Part shown: positions 43,871-54,957 of the stretch, in pieces
How positions within the stretch are numbered: position 1 is the stretch's first letter
Layout of the letters: every line of letters starts with the position of its first letter
Source: Macrolepiota albuminosa
Taxonomy: Eukaryota; Basidiomycota; Agaricomycetes; Agaricales; Agaricaceae
Direction: 5' to 3'
NCBI GenBank assembly: GCA_027475525.1
Contig: JAMWFC010000029.1
Coordinates: 744,001 to 808,000, forward strand
DNA: 64,000 nt
The notes under the pieces: generated by a model
Databases searched by the model: none
What the model was told of the DNA's origin: nothing
The model's input: only the letters and a program-made list of their open reading frames with translations
Position numbers and translations under genes: made by a program

Positions 43871-44067
43871 TGTTGGTTTGTTTTCTGCCAGTTGTCATCA
43901 AAGCAAAGTTTCTGCATTAAATATAAAGTACCTATAAGTACAACTTAACAAAACTATCCTTGCTAATATTGTGACACATCTTGATATCAAAGCTATCAAA
44001 ATATTAAAACAGCACATTCTGATTGATGTGACCTGTTGACTAGGGGGAAGGTGTTGATTGCCCTATC
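43871..44067. other. AT-rich flank
   Basis: No feature recognised between the pogo-like relic and LTR 5. Confidence 0.35.
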
Positions 44068-44485
44068 AGCCATAGTATATACTAACAATATCATAATAAC
44101 TACTCACCTGGCAAAAAAAGCTTCAAAAAGAACAAATCTAGAAATTTTTTATGCTAGGATTAATGCTTCTGAGGCCTCTGAAGCATGGGAAACAACTGTA
44201 TAAGACAGCAAAACCTTTTAAAACCCAAAAATTGCCTAAACAAACAATTGCACAAACAAGGGGCAAATTCTGGCTTATTAAGCAGTCTGTATGTGGTGTT
44301 GAAGATGCCACACTTGTCTGAATGATAGCTAAAAAACCAGAGCATCTCAAAGGCTAAAAGCAGATAGTGTTGAAAAAATAGAAGCAGTAAAGTAAAAAAA
44401 AATGACAGAAGAATTAAGAAAATGAATGAAGGGAGAATGAAGGAATAAGAAGTGAACAAGAAAAGGAACAAGGAGTCTTCTGACA
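44068..44485 (-). mobile_element. Solo LTR 5 (old, degenerate)
   Basis: Matches the solo LTR family throughout, including GGAAACAACTGTA, the CAGAGCATCTCAA segment and the TGACA end at 44,485, but it is heavily A/T-shifted and lacks the first 50-60 bp. No target duplication can be read. Confidence 0.72.
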
Positions 44486-45110
44486 CAAGGCCAATGAGAA
44501 CTGGCAGCCACCCACCAGCCTACCTTAATTAATGCCATAAGCTTGGTACTCTTAATTATCCAAAATAGGAATACCATGTTAGCACCTACTGCCTGTTTGC
44601 CCCAGCAATTTTTTTTTGCTCAAGTGCAAGTCTGGTATCATATCTCTTAGTAAAAGCTCTGGTTAGTGCTGTGAGTTAGTGCTTTCTACTCCTGTTGTAT
44701 TTATTGTTTTCTGCTAAGTCATTTTCTAATAAAGGTAAGGCCACCAAGAAGGATGACAAAGTGATGTAGATGATGACACCCCTTCTATGGCCATCATTAC
44801 CAGTATAAACAAGTTATTGGCAGTATAAGCACTCCTTTGCCTTACTCTCCCAATTACCACTAACCACCACCGGAGTAGAACCAGTAGTTATCAGTGAGTT
44901 GTGCCCTTTCTGTGTATCCTTTGTTTTTCAACTTGTTGCTAGAACTTTTAATCTCCCTCCCTTTTCTCCCATGGTTGAAGCTCCTCCTGTCATTGATAGT
45001 CATATGGCCATCAAAGATGCTGGCCCTCCTCCTATCTCTGCTCTCACTGGCAACTAAGTTCCATCCAATGTCCAGAACAACACAGAGCAGATAGTGTTGG
45101 CCAAAGAAGA
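44486..45110. other. Mostly unassigned; possible gypsy gag scraps
   Basis: AT-rich. 44,970-45,110 (+) reads MVEAPPVIDSHM ... NVQNNTEQIVLAK, which may be a scrap of the gag of the gypsy element that follows. Otherwise nothing. Confidence 0.35.
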
Positions 45111-46554
45111 GTGATGAGGCAGGGGATAGTGGTAAGAATAGAATGCTATAGTCCATTGGAAGTAGTGGCACATGTGGCAACAGCACAGGCAATATTGGCA
45201 GACAGTCTTATCCTAGAGAGAATCAAGGAGGCAACGGCAAAGGACTCAAAACTGTCACCAATCCTGAGGCTGAGGAGTGTACCAGCATTGTTTAAGGCCC
45301 AGCTTTGTCATTTCACAGTGGATGGCAGGCTTATATGTTTCCATGAACTGATCTACATACCTGATAATGAATAAGTTAAGCACCTCATCCTCCAGCTCTA
45401 CTATGATTCTATTCCTGCAGATAACCCAGAGCATGTAAACACATCAGCACTGGTCACTACTTGCCACATATGTCTGAATTCATGCAGCAGTATGTGGGAG
45501 AGGTGCAAAACCTGTCAACACATCAAACCTCAGAAGCAGAAGCCATTCTGAAAATTCCTGACAGCCCATGGCAGCATGTGTCTGCAGATTATATTAGCCC
45601 ACTCCCATTGTTGCAGAGGTATAATAAGATCCAGGTGGGCTGCAATAAATTGACAAACAAAGCGCATTTCTTGAATGCCCATTTCACAGATGATGTGGTG
45701 ACAATGTGTTATGGTTTCATCAAGCACATTTGGTGCTTGCATGAAACACCGAAAAAGTGGTCTCTAATCAGGAGCCCCAGTTTGTAGCTTGCTATGTGCG
45801 TCACATGTAGAAGAGGTTAGGAATAAAGCCAGCATTGTCAACAGCACACCACCTACACAATCTGATGGACAGACAGAGTGGTTGAATCAGGAGTTTGAAA
45901 TTTGTCTGTGGGCATTCATTGACTATTACCAGGATGATTGGATGGAATGGTTACCGTTTGCGGAGTTTGCATACAACAATCACATAAGCACCGCCACAAG
46001 AATGTCCCCTGTTTACGCAGAATATGCGTATAACCTAACCTTCTCCATTGACCCGGTGAACTCCCAAGTGGTACCCAAAGCAGCTCGACAGGATCCGCAA
46101 GGTACAGGACAAACTGAAGGGCTTGTTGAAGCTGGCAGCGGCGAGAATGAAATACTTTCATGATGCATGGGTTGACGAAGCGCTGGACTACGTGGTTGGT
46201 GATCGTGTGTTTTTGGAGAGGGCAGACCTGCGCTCAGATCGTCCAAGTCGGAAGCTGGATTTTAAACGGTTTGTGCCTTTCAAGGTCGCGCAGAAGATAT
46301 TGGACACTGCTTACCGGCTAGCGCTCCCAGACGGCTGGGCGATACACGACGTATTTCATGTGTCGTGCTTGATACCCGCGCAGAGGACGCTATCCCTGGG
46401 ACGGCGTCAGGTTCCACCACCGCCAGCGCAAATGCAGACGGGGGAAGAAGTGGAGATTGAGCGAATATTGCGTGAAAGGAGGACGAGAGGAGGGGTGACG
46501 GAGTTTCTCGTGAGGTGGAAAGGGTACGAGAGCGAGGATGAATGGCTTTAAGCC
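45111..46554 (+). pseudogene. Ty3/gypsy element B: pol 3' end (integrase, chromodomain)
   Basis: Broken frames give, in order: the region before integrase (ERIKEATAKDSKLSPIL), zinc-binding HICLNSC ... CKTCQHIK, core start SPWQHVSADYISPLP, core end STPPTQSDGQTEWLNQE and WMEWLPFAEFAYNN, then from 46,080 an intact run KYFHDAWVDEA ... DRVFLERADL ... IHDVFHVSCL, and a chromodomain start RRTRGGVTEFLVRWKGYESEDEWL ended by TAA 46,549. This is a chromovirus of a different family from A1/A2. 5' pol and gag are missing. The left two thirds are AT-shifted and full of stops while the right third is clean. Confidence 0.85.
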
Positions 46555-46560
46555 TTACAA

Positions 46561-46600
46561 GTGGGGGCGGGTGTCATGATATGCACGTGACTATCGCCCA
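46561..46600 (+). other. Polypurine tract and start of gypsy B 3' LTR
   Basis: GTGGGGGCGGG followed by TGTCATGATATG at 46,572 has the form of a polypurine tract and LTR start; the gypsy element at 62,988 also starts TGTCATGA. I cannot place the LTR end. Confidence 0.5.
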
Positions 46601-47525
46601 ATATAACTCGTAGTCAGGCTAGTAGAGTGCCTTTTCTTATCTTGATTCATTTCTCTTTTAGGTTTGTTTATTGTAACTATCTACAAGTTGCATAATATAT
46701 TTCTCTTTTAGTGCCCAACTATGCGTCGCGTTGCGAGCCGCAAGTCAAGGCCTAACAGCCCTCAGTCAACCATACATTACGGAGTGGCTGAGAGTGAGCA
46801 AAAGTTATTTACTTACCGTCACTCGTATTCTTATATCCTCCTGTAGACATAACTCTACACGAAGGGATAGGATAAGAAGAAAATGAAGAGGAGGGCAGGA
46901 AGAGGAGGGTAGAGAGAATAAAAGAATACTCAAACTCCGATGAAAACAGAACTCGGCTGACGTAGTAGGACTTCGCTATGAGGGGGTGCAAGATAGCCCC
47001 AGGCGGAACGAAGCAACAACGAGATGGAAAGAGTACACGAAAGGGAAGAGATGGATGCTAACGACCCAGGAATCGTCCTTATCGTCACGTTCTCACACAG
47101 GCCGACACAGACCTTCACAGGCACTGTATGGATCAGGACATTTAAGGGACACAGATACGAGCAATCGAACAGTACATACATACCGGCATAGTGTACAGTA
47201 CACCCTGCCCCGCCTCTTAGCTCTACGTAGTAACTTGTCGGCGGTTAAAACCCGAAAAATTCATTCATTCTTGACTGCGTTCGGACATCACATCGCTATA
47301 TGAGACCAGACTCGCAGCACCACATACCAAGTACTAGGAAGATACGCGAGTCAGTTGGTACTTGCCTTATTGAAGAACATCATTAGGGGTATCATACTTC
47401 TTCCTTATCGTGGGTCACCGGTCCCGTTGTCCGTGTCTCCGGGGTCTACTCGTACGTCTTTTTCTTAAGAAGTGAAGTCTGCTGGGACCAGAACTCACCC
47501 TATCTTCTTCGCTGCACCTGTTCGA
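46601..47525. other. Gypsy B LTR remainder and MATE gene upstream region
   Basis: No coding sequence recognised. The part next to 47,526 must hold the transporter's promoter; I see no clear TATA element. Confidence 0.4.
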
Positions 47526-49852
47526 ATGGTGTCTCAAGGTGTCCTGTGTGTGACTGAATCGACACCTCTTCTTCAGAGGGAGGGTAATGAACATGAGCTT
47601 CACTTCAAAACGGAGGAAACGTCGACGCACGAGATGTTTTGGGAGGAATTTAGGATACTTCCTCGATACACCTTGCCTGTACTCGGGTTTGCCTCTTTCT
47701 TTTTTCATCACTATCATGTACTGAGTGGTCGTTGGTCTCCAATGCAGAGCGCAATGGCTCGAGTATAGCATGGTAATGGTCAATATTGTCTCGATTGGCC
47801 ACTTGTCTACCACAGCTCTCGCTGCGGCCAGTCTCGGCACCTTGACAGCGGGCGTGACCGGTTTCAGCATGCTCCATGGGCTCGCCAGTGGCCTCGATAC
47901 TGTCCTTCCTGCGGCTTTTACGTCCTCACAACCTCAACTCGTTGGCCTCTGGACACAGCGCATGGGTATATATATTTGATGTAGTATGCATATCTTTCTC
48001 ATACTTCGATCATGTCTGCTTTCAGCTGTCGTGATGGCTTGTGCACTTGTGGTGAGAAGTTTCTTCTCTCGTTGGCATCATCTTTGCTTACAGACCGTAT
48101 AACAGCCTGTGTCTTTTGTCTGGTACAACGTTGAACCATTGTTTTTGATGCTCAAGCAGGATCCAGAAGTGTCTCGTATGGCAGCAATATACCTACGCTG
48201 GTTAATCCTTCCTCTGCCAGGTTCGCAGTACAGATGCCTTTACTAGAACTTTTGTTGAACTGTCTTCTGCAGCTGCAGCATGGAACATTATCAGCCGGTG
48301 GGTTCTAAAATGACTCCGAGATTTTAAAGCTGATTTCGCTGTTCAGTCGTTACTTCCAATCTCAGCGTAAGTTTGATTCTGAGAGGCAGAATCCCTTTTT
48401 TCATATATTTCACCCTGTATAGGCTTGTTTTATGTTCAAACAAACATTATTCTTTATGTTGCGCCAATTAATGTTCTGACCAATTATATTCTAGGTCAGT
48501 CTATATTCGTAATCCCTTGCGCTTCTTTTGATCATTTACGCAGTCTGGGGTCCAAGATCGGTTCGGCTGGGCTTCGTTGGTGCTCCTATCGCCACCGCAA
48601 TATCCTACTACCTCATCTCATTCGCTTCGTATGTCCATGGACGATACCTTATCCCGCGGACTGCTTGGTATCCTCTTTCTACGAAAATGTTCAACGACCT
48701 AGGAATCCTCATACGCCTTGGGCTGTCTGGTGTCGGTGCGATAGTTTTCTTCATTCACTGGCGTAGATATCCTAAACGATTTGACCAGCCCAAGTGACAT
48801 CTGGATGGTGGGCATGGGAGCTAGCTGCTCTGGCATCGTCCTAGTAAGTTAACATGTTTCTTCGGCCTGTTATTCTCTCGTCCTGACATCCAAAAGCATG
48901 GGCCCTACTTCTTTCGCATGTCAGTCAATCTTGGTATCCATATCCTCCCTCCTTTTTCAGATCCATTTCTCGAACGCAAGTACTGCCACAATTCGGTAAG
49001 TCTCTTGCATCAAGCATCTTTCCGTATTCACGTCTTCCCAGCATCGGAAATTTGCTCGGCGAAAAGAACGCAGTACGTGCGGGCGTTGCAAGCAAGGCGG
49101 GATTAGTGATATCCGTACTGTCAGCTGTAATGACAAGGTAAAGAAGTGCTTCTTTCATAACCTCTTCGACTTCTACATAGCTTATTGCCGTCTCCAGCTC
49201 TATGCTTCTTATGGCTCGAGGTACATGGGCCAAAGTCTTCAATGATGATCCAGGTAACTTTGTCCTTCTACACACACTATCACGAGAAGCAACTCATGCT
49301 TCTCGCCTCCAAAAGCCGTCGTTTCGCTCGTCTCGTCCGTAATTCCATTCATTGCATTGTACCAATTTGCAGATGCTACTGCTGCAATGGCTGCTGGATT
49401 CTTAAGAGCGCGAGGCAAACAGGTAGGTGTTCTTGTTCTCACTCTTGTCATGATTTAGACTCAATTGATCCTTCCATCAGTTTCTTGGTGCCTTGATTAA
49501 CCTCGGGTAAGTTGACATTCGTAATGAAAAGGAAAACAACTTCCTTAAGACACCTCATGTACAGTGCATATTTCACACTGGGTAAGGAATATCATTTATC
49601 TATGATAAGCCTCACACCCATGTCTTACTAGGTCTTCCCGTGGGATTGTGGCTTGCATTCCAACGTGAACTCGGATTGCCTGGCTTGTGGACCGGTTTAA
49701 CGCTAGCCCTCATATTAAATAGTGTCACTGGAATCATTCTTTGCTTTAGAACCAATTGGGAGGAGGAGGTACGGAAAGCGGCCGAACGCGTGTTGCGGGA
49801 ACAATGGGGCCAACAGTCATCAAAGTTTACGGACGAAGAAAATCAGGGTTAA
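47526..49852 (+). CDS. MATE-family multidrug/toxin extrusion transporter, 16 exons
   Basis: Spliced by GT-AG introns of about 50-60 bp. Exons: 47526-47686, 47748-47965, 48026-48051, 48106-48220, 48273-48297, 48347-48366, 48423-48494, 48544-48735, 48795-48843, 48897-48995, 49042-49137, 49198-49253, 49316-49422, 49481-49506, 49565-49581, 49632-49852. Total 1,500 bp = 499 codons plus stop. The start ATG is chosen because TESTPLL follows, as in fungal relatives. Family blocks seen in order: SIGHLSTTALAAASLGTLTAGVTGF, SSQPQLVGLWTQRM, EPLFLMLKQDPEV, RRYFQSQ, APINVLTNYILVWGP, LGFVGAPIATAISY, SGWWAWELAALASS, IGNLLGEKNAVRAG, ARGTWAKVFNDDP, FLRARGKQ. The product is a 12-helix membrane antiporter exporting organic cations or drugs. 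No stop or frameshift: the only intact host gene here. Function from family; substrate unknown. Confidence 0.93.
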
Positions 49853-50526
49853 TGTCACCGGACTTTCAGATTCGTTGGATGAAGACTATCAGTGTCATCC
49901 TATTTGCATGAAGGTTGTTATGTTGATTTGTTTCATAGAAACTTAGAAAGAAATCAAAAATAGAACGTCTGTGATTAGTGTTGCAGATGACACAACGCAG
50001 TTGGGACAGATTGAGACCGAGAGTATGTTAGGTTAGAGTACTAGTGTCCTCGTGCTTCAGAATGAAGAAGCCAAGGACACTAGGAGAAGAAAATGAACTA
50101 CATATCATGTGATCGTGTTTAGGAGCACCTCAATCCGTCTTCAACAATTAGAAAGAAGTAACTTATGCCCTGAACCCTTGATTTACCCCATTTCAGGAGC
50201 TTATAGACGGAGTTTACCGTCATGCGCATTGAAGTGAGAGAGAACTTCAATAAAGTGAAATTAGGACATACGTACTGTCGGGTTCTACTGGGACCCATCC
50301 TACTACCCGACTTTGTTGAAATAAATGTCTTTGTTGTTCTGAATAGATTGTCCGCTGTGGCACAGTATTACGAAGCCCGAAAGCCTACCAGTACCTTCTA
50401 AGTCCGTCACACCCAGACAAGGTTCTAACCATGCAACAGTTCTACAGAATGCTGCCAGCAATATATTTTGTAAGATTTATACAAGTTCCATACATCAGGT
50501 TTGTAGATAAAACAGTGTTTTAGTCC
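49853..50526. other. MATE 3' flank, no gene seen
   Basis: Non-coding sequence up to the TCAGT target duplication of the rearranged Copia element. Confidence 0.5.
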
Positions 50527-50531
50527 TCAGT

Positions 50532-50696
50532 TGTTAGAAATCAGACCTAGAGACAAGCGTAAGTTAATCCCTCAGTCCGGTATAAGTGACTATAATTGGA
50601 TTGTACCTAGAGACAAGCGTAAGTTAATCTACCAGGTACAATTAGTTTTATGATAGTTGTGCAGAATGCGTAATTACTCACCCCTCAGTCCGGTAT
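50532..50696 (-). repeat. LTR fragment of element R, probable R-U5
   Basis: 165 bp identical to 55,983-56,147. On the minus strand it starts ATACCGG, inside the loop of the LTR hairpin and 38 bp downstream of TATATA (as seen at 54,761 and 54,799 in the other LTR), and it runs to the LTR end TAACA. Confidence 0.85.
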
Positions 50697-50816
50697 CCAA
50701 CAGACTTACCGGGCCATAATCATGGTCCGGGAGCAACCTGTTGTGACAATTGCTTCGCGCTAAAAAGGCCATGCAAGGGACACACAAAAGCCTTCTGCGT
50801 ACAGAAAGGAGGAGGG

Positions 50817-53800
50817 ATGGCAGGCAAGTCTATTCCTGAAGCTCAGGAAGCCCAGAGGGCTTTCAGGAACAAATCGAACACGACCACAAAGGCCTCACCC
50901 AAAGGCACAGCCACCACAAATCTCGCTCCGAAAACTTTCGTAGCAGTCACAGGGCTAGATGGGAAGTTATGGTACGTGGACCCATCCCAGCTCAGTCAGC
51001 TCCCAGTCCCCTCCGATACGGCCGCCATAGCGGAAGTGGACGTGTCCCCTTCTGAATCACCTCTCGATCACTCCACCGAATACTGGGAACACACTGGCTT
51101 CACGGCGATAGAGGACCCCAGCGTAACCGTGGACTGGAACACGCACACTAAAACCGTAACAGACAGCATTTTGGCCGCAAATGTATTGCCAATAGATCAG
51201 ACAGGACGCGTACCTGTATCCACACTCAGCACCACTCCGTTCCTCATCGATTCCGGCGCGACCGTCCATATATCTCCATGCCGCGATGATTTCTCGACTC
51301 TACGCCCGATCCAGCCACGCAATGTCAAAGGACTCGGTGGATCCACAGTCGCGGCAATCGGAATCGGCAACATACGCCTCCACATTGCAAAAGGTGCCGA
51401 CATAGTCCTAAAGGATGCTCTTTACATTCCGAACGCGACCGTCCGCCTTGTTTCAGTCAGTTCTCTGGCCACTTGCTCAGGCCTCGACACCATCTTCGAC
51501 AACTCGTCAGTTAAAATCATCAACCGATCCACTCGCGCACTCGTAGCTCGCGGGACACTCGCTCCCGACCAGCGCCTATACACACTTAATCTCAGCTCTA
51601 TCTCTTTGGAACACCGCGCTTACTCGCTTCAACACACCGCTAATCTAGAGACCTGGCATCGTCGCCTCGGACATGCCAGCTATCAGATTGTCCTAGACAT
51701 GGCTAAAGCTGGAATAATCCCAGGTGCGCCCTCTGTCTTATCCTCGAAAGCACCTAAGTGTAACTCTTGTATCCTCGGAAAACAGACGAGGAACTCGGTA
51801 CCAAAGGTGTGGGGAGAAGGACGAAAAGCGACGAGGAAGCTTGAGATAGTATGGGTAGACCTCGCTGGTCCACAGGCCGTTGTATCACGAAGTGGTTACA
51901 AATACGTTATGAATGTTGTCGATGATTATACTAGTGAACATTGGTCGATATTGCTGCGGGGCAAAGCTGAAGCATTCCCTCACCTTAAAGCCTGGCAGAT
52001 AGCTCGGGAAAACGAAGCACAAACTAAACTCGGCACGTACAGGACCGGTCACGACGGCGAACTTGATGGACGAGATATGCACGCGTGGCTATTGTCCCAT
52101 GGCTCGGAACAGCAATATGGGGCGGCCTACACGTCAGCTCATATTGGTCGCGTTGAGCATCTACATCGAACCCTTATGGGGAAGGCACGTACCATGCGAA
52201 TAGCTGCGGGATGCCCGCCCAATCTTTGGGATGAGTTTTATTTGACGGCATCCCATATCCATAAACGTACACTCACTAAATCCATAAAGGGCGTTACCCC
52301 ACATGAAGCCTGGACCGGTCGTCGTCCAAAGTATTCTTACATGAAGGAAATCGGCTGTAAAGCTTTCGTCCTTATTCTCGCAGAACACAACCCGAAGATC
52401 TATGCCAGATCTGTCGAATGTGTTCTGATCGGCTATGCCAAGAATTCGAAAGCTTACCGATGCTACGACAAAGTGACTGGGAAGATATACGAAACTTTTC
52501 ATGTCAGATTCTGTGAGAGTCACGAGGAGTCGTCGCAAACGCAAAACTTACCTCCAGATCCCGCCGTTACTCATTGTCTACCTGCTTTGCAGCCTCCTGA
52601 CCCTCTCATCTTCGATGACGACGACCTGCCCACTTCGAATGCATCTCTGTCCGCCCCTCAAGTCGAGCCTGATGAGCCACATGTCGAGCAGCAGATTCAC
52701 CAACTCCGCCGATCACAACGTGCACCGATGCCAACCGTCAGAGCAGATCCCAAAAATGCTCCACTGTCACGGACTCAGAGGGCAGTACAAGACTCGATTG
52801 CCGCAGGGGAACGTCTACGAGCACAGCGCGAGGCGTCGAGAACCGCCGATCGAGGTACCGAGGGTCCAATCGCCGATCATGATCGTGACCTGCCTGATCT
52901 TGGGGGCGTAGCGTCACTACACGACATTGAGTATTTATTGACTGCTACACATGAACTTAAAGACTACCCTCTGGTTTCCGACTTCTGCGACGAACCACGT
53001 ACGTGGGCTGAGGCGAAACGGTCAGGTGATGCTGATCAATGGGAAGTGGCGTATCGTGATGAACTTAACTCGCTCAAGGACATGGGAGTCTATCGACTCG
53101 TGCCTCGAACGGCGGTGCCAGCTGGACAGAAAGTCAGAACAGGACGCCCGGTGTTCAAGATAAAGCGTGACGAACATGGGAAGGCAGTTAGGTTTAAAGT
53201 CAGGCTGGTATTTCGAGGTCACGAACAAGTGTTTGGTCGCGACTATACTAAGACAACCTCACCCACAGCCCGCATGGAATCCTGGCGTATCCTCCTCCAC
53301 TTAGCTGCTGCGAAGGGCTGGGATGCAACCCAGATCGACGTAAAGACTGCATTCCTTTACGGAATCCTTCCGGAGGATGAGGTACAGTACATGCGACAGC
53401 CTGAGGGTTTTGAGCAAGAAGGAAAGGAAGACTGGGTCTGGATGCTGGTAAAGGGCCTATACGGCATGAAGCAGGCCGGCAGAATCTGGAACCAAGCGGT
53501 CAATGATAACATGGCATCGTGGGGCTTCCAACGTCTTGCGTGCGAGTCTTGCATCTTTTATCGCGTCTCTGACCATGGCACTGTCATTGCAGCCCTTCAC
53601 GTCGATGATTTTCTGTCCATTGCAAGTAGCAAGGACGAAAACGAGCGTTTTAAGGACCAGATGCGTCGAGTATGGACGATCTCAGATCTTGGCATACCTC
53701 GTTTTGTAGTCGGAATCGCAGTCGAATGGGATCGTTCTAACCAATGCGTCAAGCTCTCACAGACCGCGCTCATTGACAAGATTATTCATCAGTTCGGTCA

Positions 53801-54578
53801 AGCCAACGCCACGCCCTTATCCCTACCCATGGACCCTAACACGAAATTGCGGCGCGTCGATCGGGACTCGCTGTCTCAAGAGGAACGTCATGCTCTGGAA
53901 AGGACTCCTTATCGTCAACTCGTTGGGTGCTTACTGTACGTCGCTATTTCTACTCGTCCCGACATCGCTTTTGGCGTGCAGCAGTTAACGCAGTACCTGG
54001 ACTCTTACGCTACACCCCATTGGAACGCTGCTATACGCCTGGTCCGCTACCTAAAAGGCACGCGCGATCTCCGACTCCATCTTGGTGGACCATGCCCCGA
54101 CATTACGCTCAGCGGGTTCACGGACTCGGACTGGGCTAGTTGCCCCGATACCCGGCGCAGCGTTGGCGGTTACGTCTGGAGTCTTGGATCGGGGGCGGTG
54201 TCCTGGGCTGTTAGAAAGCAGCGAACCGTGGCTGCTTCATCGTGCGAGGCAGAGTATATGGCTGCTTTTGAAAGCGCCCAGGAATGTATATGGCTTCGAG
54301 CCTTACTGAAGGGTATAGGTCATGACTTAACCAATCAACCGACCCAGATGTACTGCGACAACGACTCCGCGATTGCCCTATCTGAAGATCCTCTCCTACA
54401 CGCGCACGTGAAGCACGTGGATATAAAGTATCACTTTCTTCGAGAACGAGTACAAACGCACGAGCTGACTCTCCTCCGCGTCCCTTCAAAGGAGAACACA
54501 GCAGATATATTTACGAAAGCCCTCTCCTCTCCAGCATTCTTACACCTTCGTCCCAGGCTCGGCCTCCACCAACCGTGA
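50817..54578 (+). CDS. Ty1/Copia element R Pol polyprotein (protease, integrase, RT, RNase H)
   Basis: Uninterrupted 1,253 codons from ATG 50,817. Protease FLIDSGATVHIS (catalytic Asp near residue 145); pre-integrase zinc finger WHRRLGH ... CNSCILGKQ (about 280-320); integrase core with VWVDLAGPQ (first Asp), TGHDGELDG and AAYTSAHIGRVEHLHR; reverse transcriptase WDATQIDVKTAFLYG and HVDD at residues 928-931; RNase H GFTDSDWASCPDTRRSVGG and YCDNDSAIALS (about 1,100-1,185). The end TGA is followed by a GAGGAGGAG polypurine tract and the LTR. Gag lies on the other strand. The frame is also open upstream through the shared 132-bp gag end, where the zinc knuckle is encoded. Normally one Gag-Pol frame; here separated by inversion. 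Confidence 0.93.
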   Translation: MAGKSIPEAQEAQRAFRNKSNTTTKASPKGTATTNLAPKTFVAVTGLDGKLWYVDPSQLSQLPVPSDTAAIAEVDVSPSESPLDHSTEYWEHTGFTAIEDPSVTVDWNTHTKTVTDSILAANVLPIDQTGRVPVSTLSTTPFLIDSGATVHISPCRDDFSTLRPIQPRNVKGLGGSTVAAIGIGNIRLHIAKGADIVLKDALYIPNATVRLVSVSSLATCSGLDTIFDNSSVKIINRSTRALVARGTLAPDQRLYTLNLSSISLEHRAYSLQHTANLETWHRRLGHASYQIVLDMAKAGIIPGAPSVLSSKAPKCNSCILGKQTRNSVPKVWGEGRKATRKLEIVWVDLAGPQAVVSRSGYKYVMNVVDDYTSEHWSILLRGKAEAFPHLKAWQIARENEAQTKLGTYRTGHDGELDGRDMHAWLLSHGSEQQYGAAYTSAHIGRVEHLHRTLMGKARTMRIAAGCPPNLWDEFYLTASHIHKRTLTKSIKGVTPHEAWTGRRPKYSYMKEIGCKAFVLILAEHNPKIYARSVECVLIGYAKNSKAYRCYDKVTGKIYETFHVRFCESHEESSQTQNLPPDPAVTHCLPALQPPDPLIFDDDDLPTSNASLSAPQVEPDEPHVEQQIHQLRRSQRAPMPTVRADPKNAPLSRTQRAVQDSIAAGERLRAQREASRTADRGTEGPIADHDRDLPDLGGVASLHDIEYLLTATHELKDYPLVSDFCDEPRTWAEAKRSGDADQWEVAYRDELNSLKDMGVYRLVPRTAVPAGQKVRTGRPVFKIKRDEHGKAVRFKVRLVFRGHEQVFGRDYTKTTSPTARMESWRILLHLAAAKGWDATQIDVKTAFLYGILPEDEVQYMRQPEGFEQEGKEDWVWMLVKGLYGMKQAGRIWNQAVNDNMASWGFQRLACESCIFYRVSDHGTVIAALHVDDFLSIASSKDENERFKDQMRRVWTISDLGIPRFVVGIAVEWDRSNQCVKLSQTALIDKIIHQFGQANATPLSLPMDPNTKLRRVDRDSLSQEERHALERTPYRQLVGCLLYVAISTRPDIAFGVQQLTQYLDSYATPHWNAAIRLVRYLKGTRDLRLHLGGPCPDITLSGFTDSDWASCPDTRRSVGGYVWSLGSGAVSWAVRKQRTVAASSCEAEYMAAFESAQECIWLRALLKGIGHDLTNQPTQMYCDNDSAIALSEDPLLHAHVKHVDIKYHFLRERVQTHELTLLRVPSKENTADIFTKALSSPAFLHLRPRLGLHQP

Positions 54579-54613
54579 TTCCATGCGAGGAGGAGCGTCT
54601 GGGTGAGGAGGAG

Positions 54614-54957
54614 TGTTGGAATCCCATCAAATTCACGTATCACACCAGCCACTCCGCCACTCGTCACACACAGGGTTGTGGCCAGCTTTATCTCGGTGGC
54701 CAGCTTTATTTCGCCCTTATCTATTAAATCACAATGCTTCCTTTGTCTACAGAATACACTTATATACGACCGCTCTCAGAGATGCCCCTCAGTCACTTAT
54801 ACCGGACTGAGGGGTGAGTAATTACGCATTCTGCACAACTATCATAAAACTAATTGTACCTGGTAGATTAACTTACGCTTGTCTCTAGGTACAATCCAAT
54901 TATAGTCACTTATACCGGACTGAGGGATTAACTTACGCTTGTCTCTAGGTCTGATTT
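54614..54957 (+). repeat. LTR of element R, plus orientation, missing last bases
   Basis: Starts TGTTGGAATCC after the polypurine tract and stops a few bases short of the AACA end, joining gag sequence at 54,958 through a 2-base overlap (CT). Contains TATATA (54,761), a hairpin with arms CCCCTCAGT/ACTGAGGGG (54,785-54,814) and two direct copies, 60 bp apart, of the segment containing CTAGAGACAAGCGTAAG (in the minus sense). Confidence 0.9.

Noticed and set aside
47415..47870. Long minus-strand frame opposite the MATE gene
   Set aside because: It is a shadow of MATE exons 1-2; codons make sense only on the plus strand.
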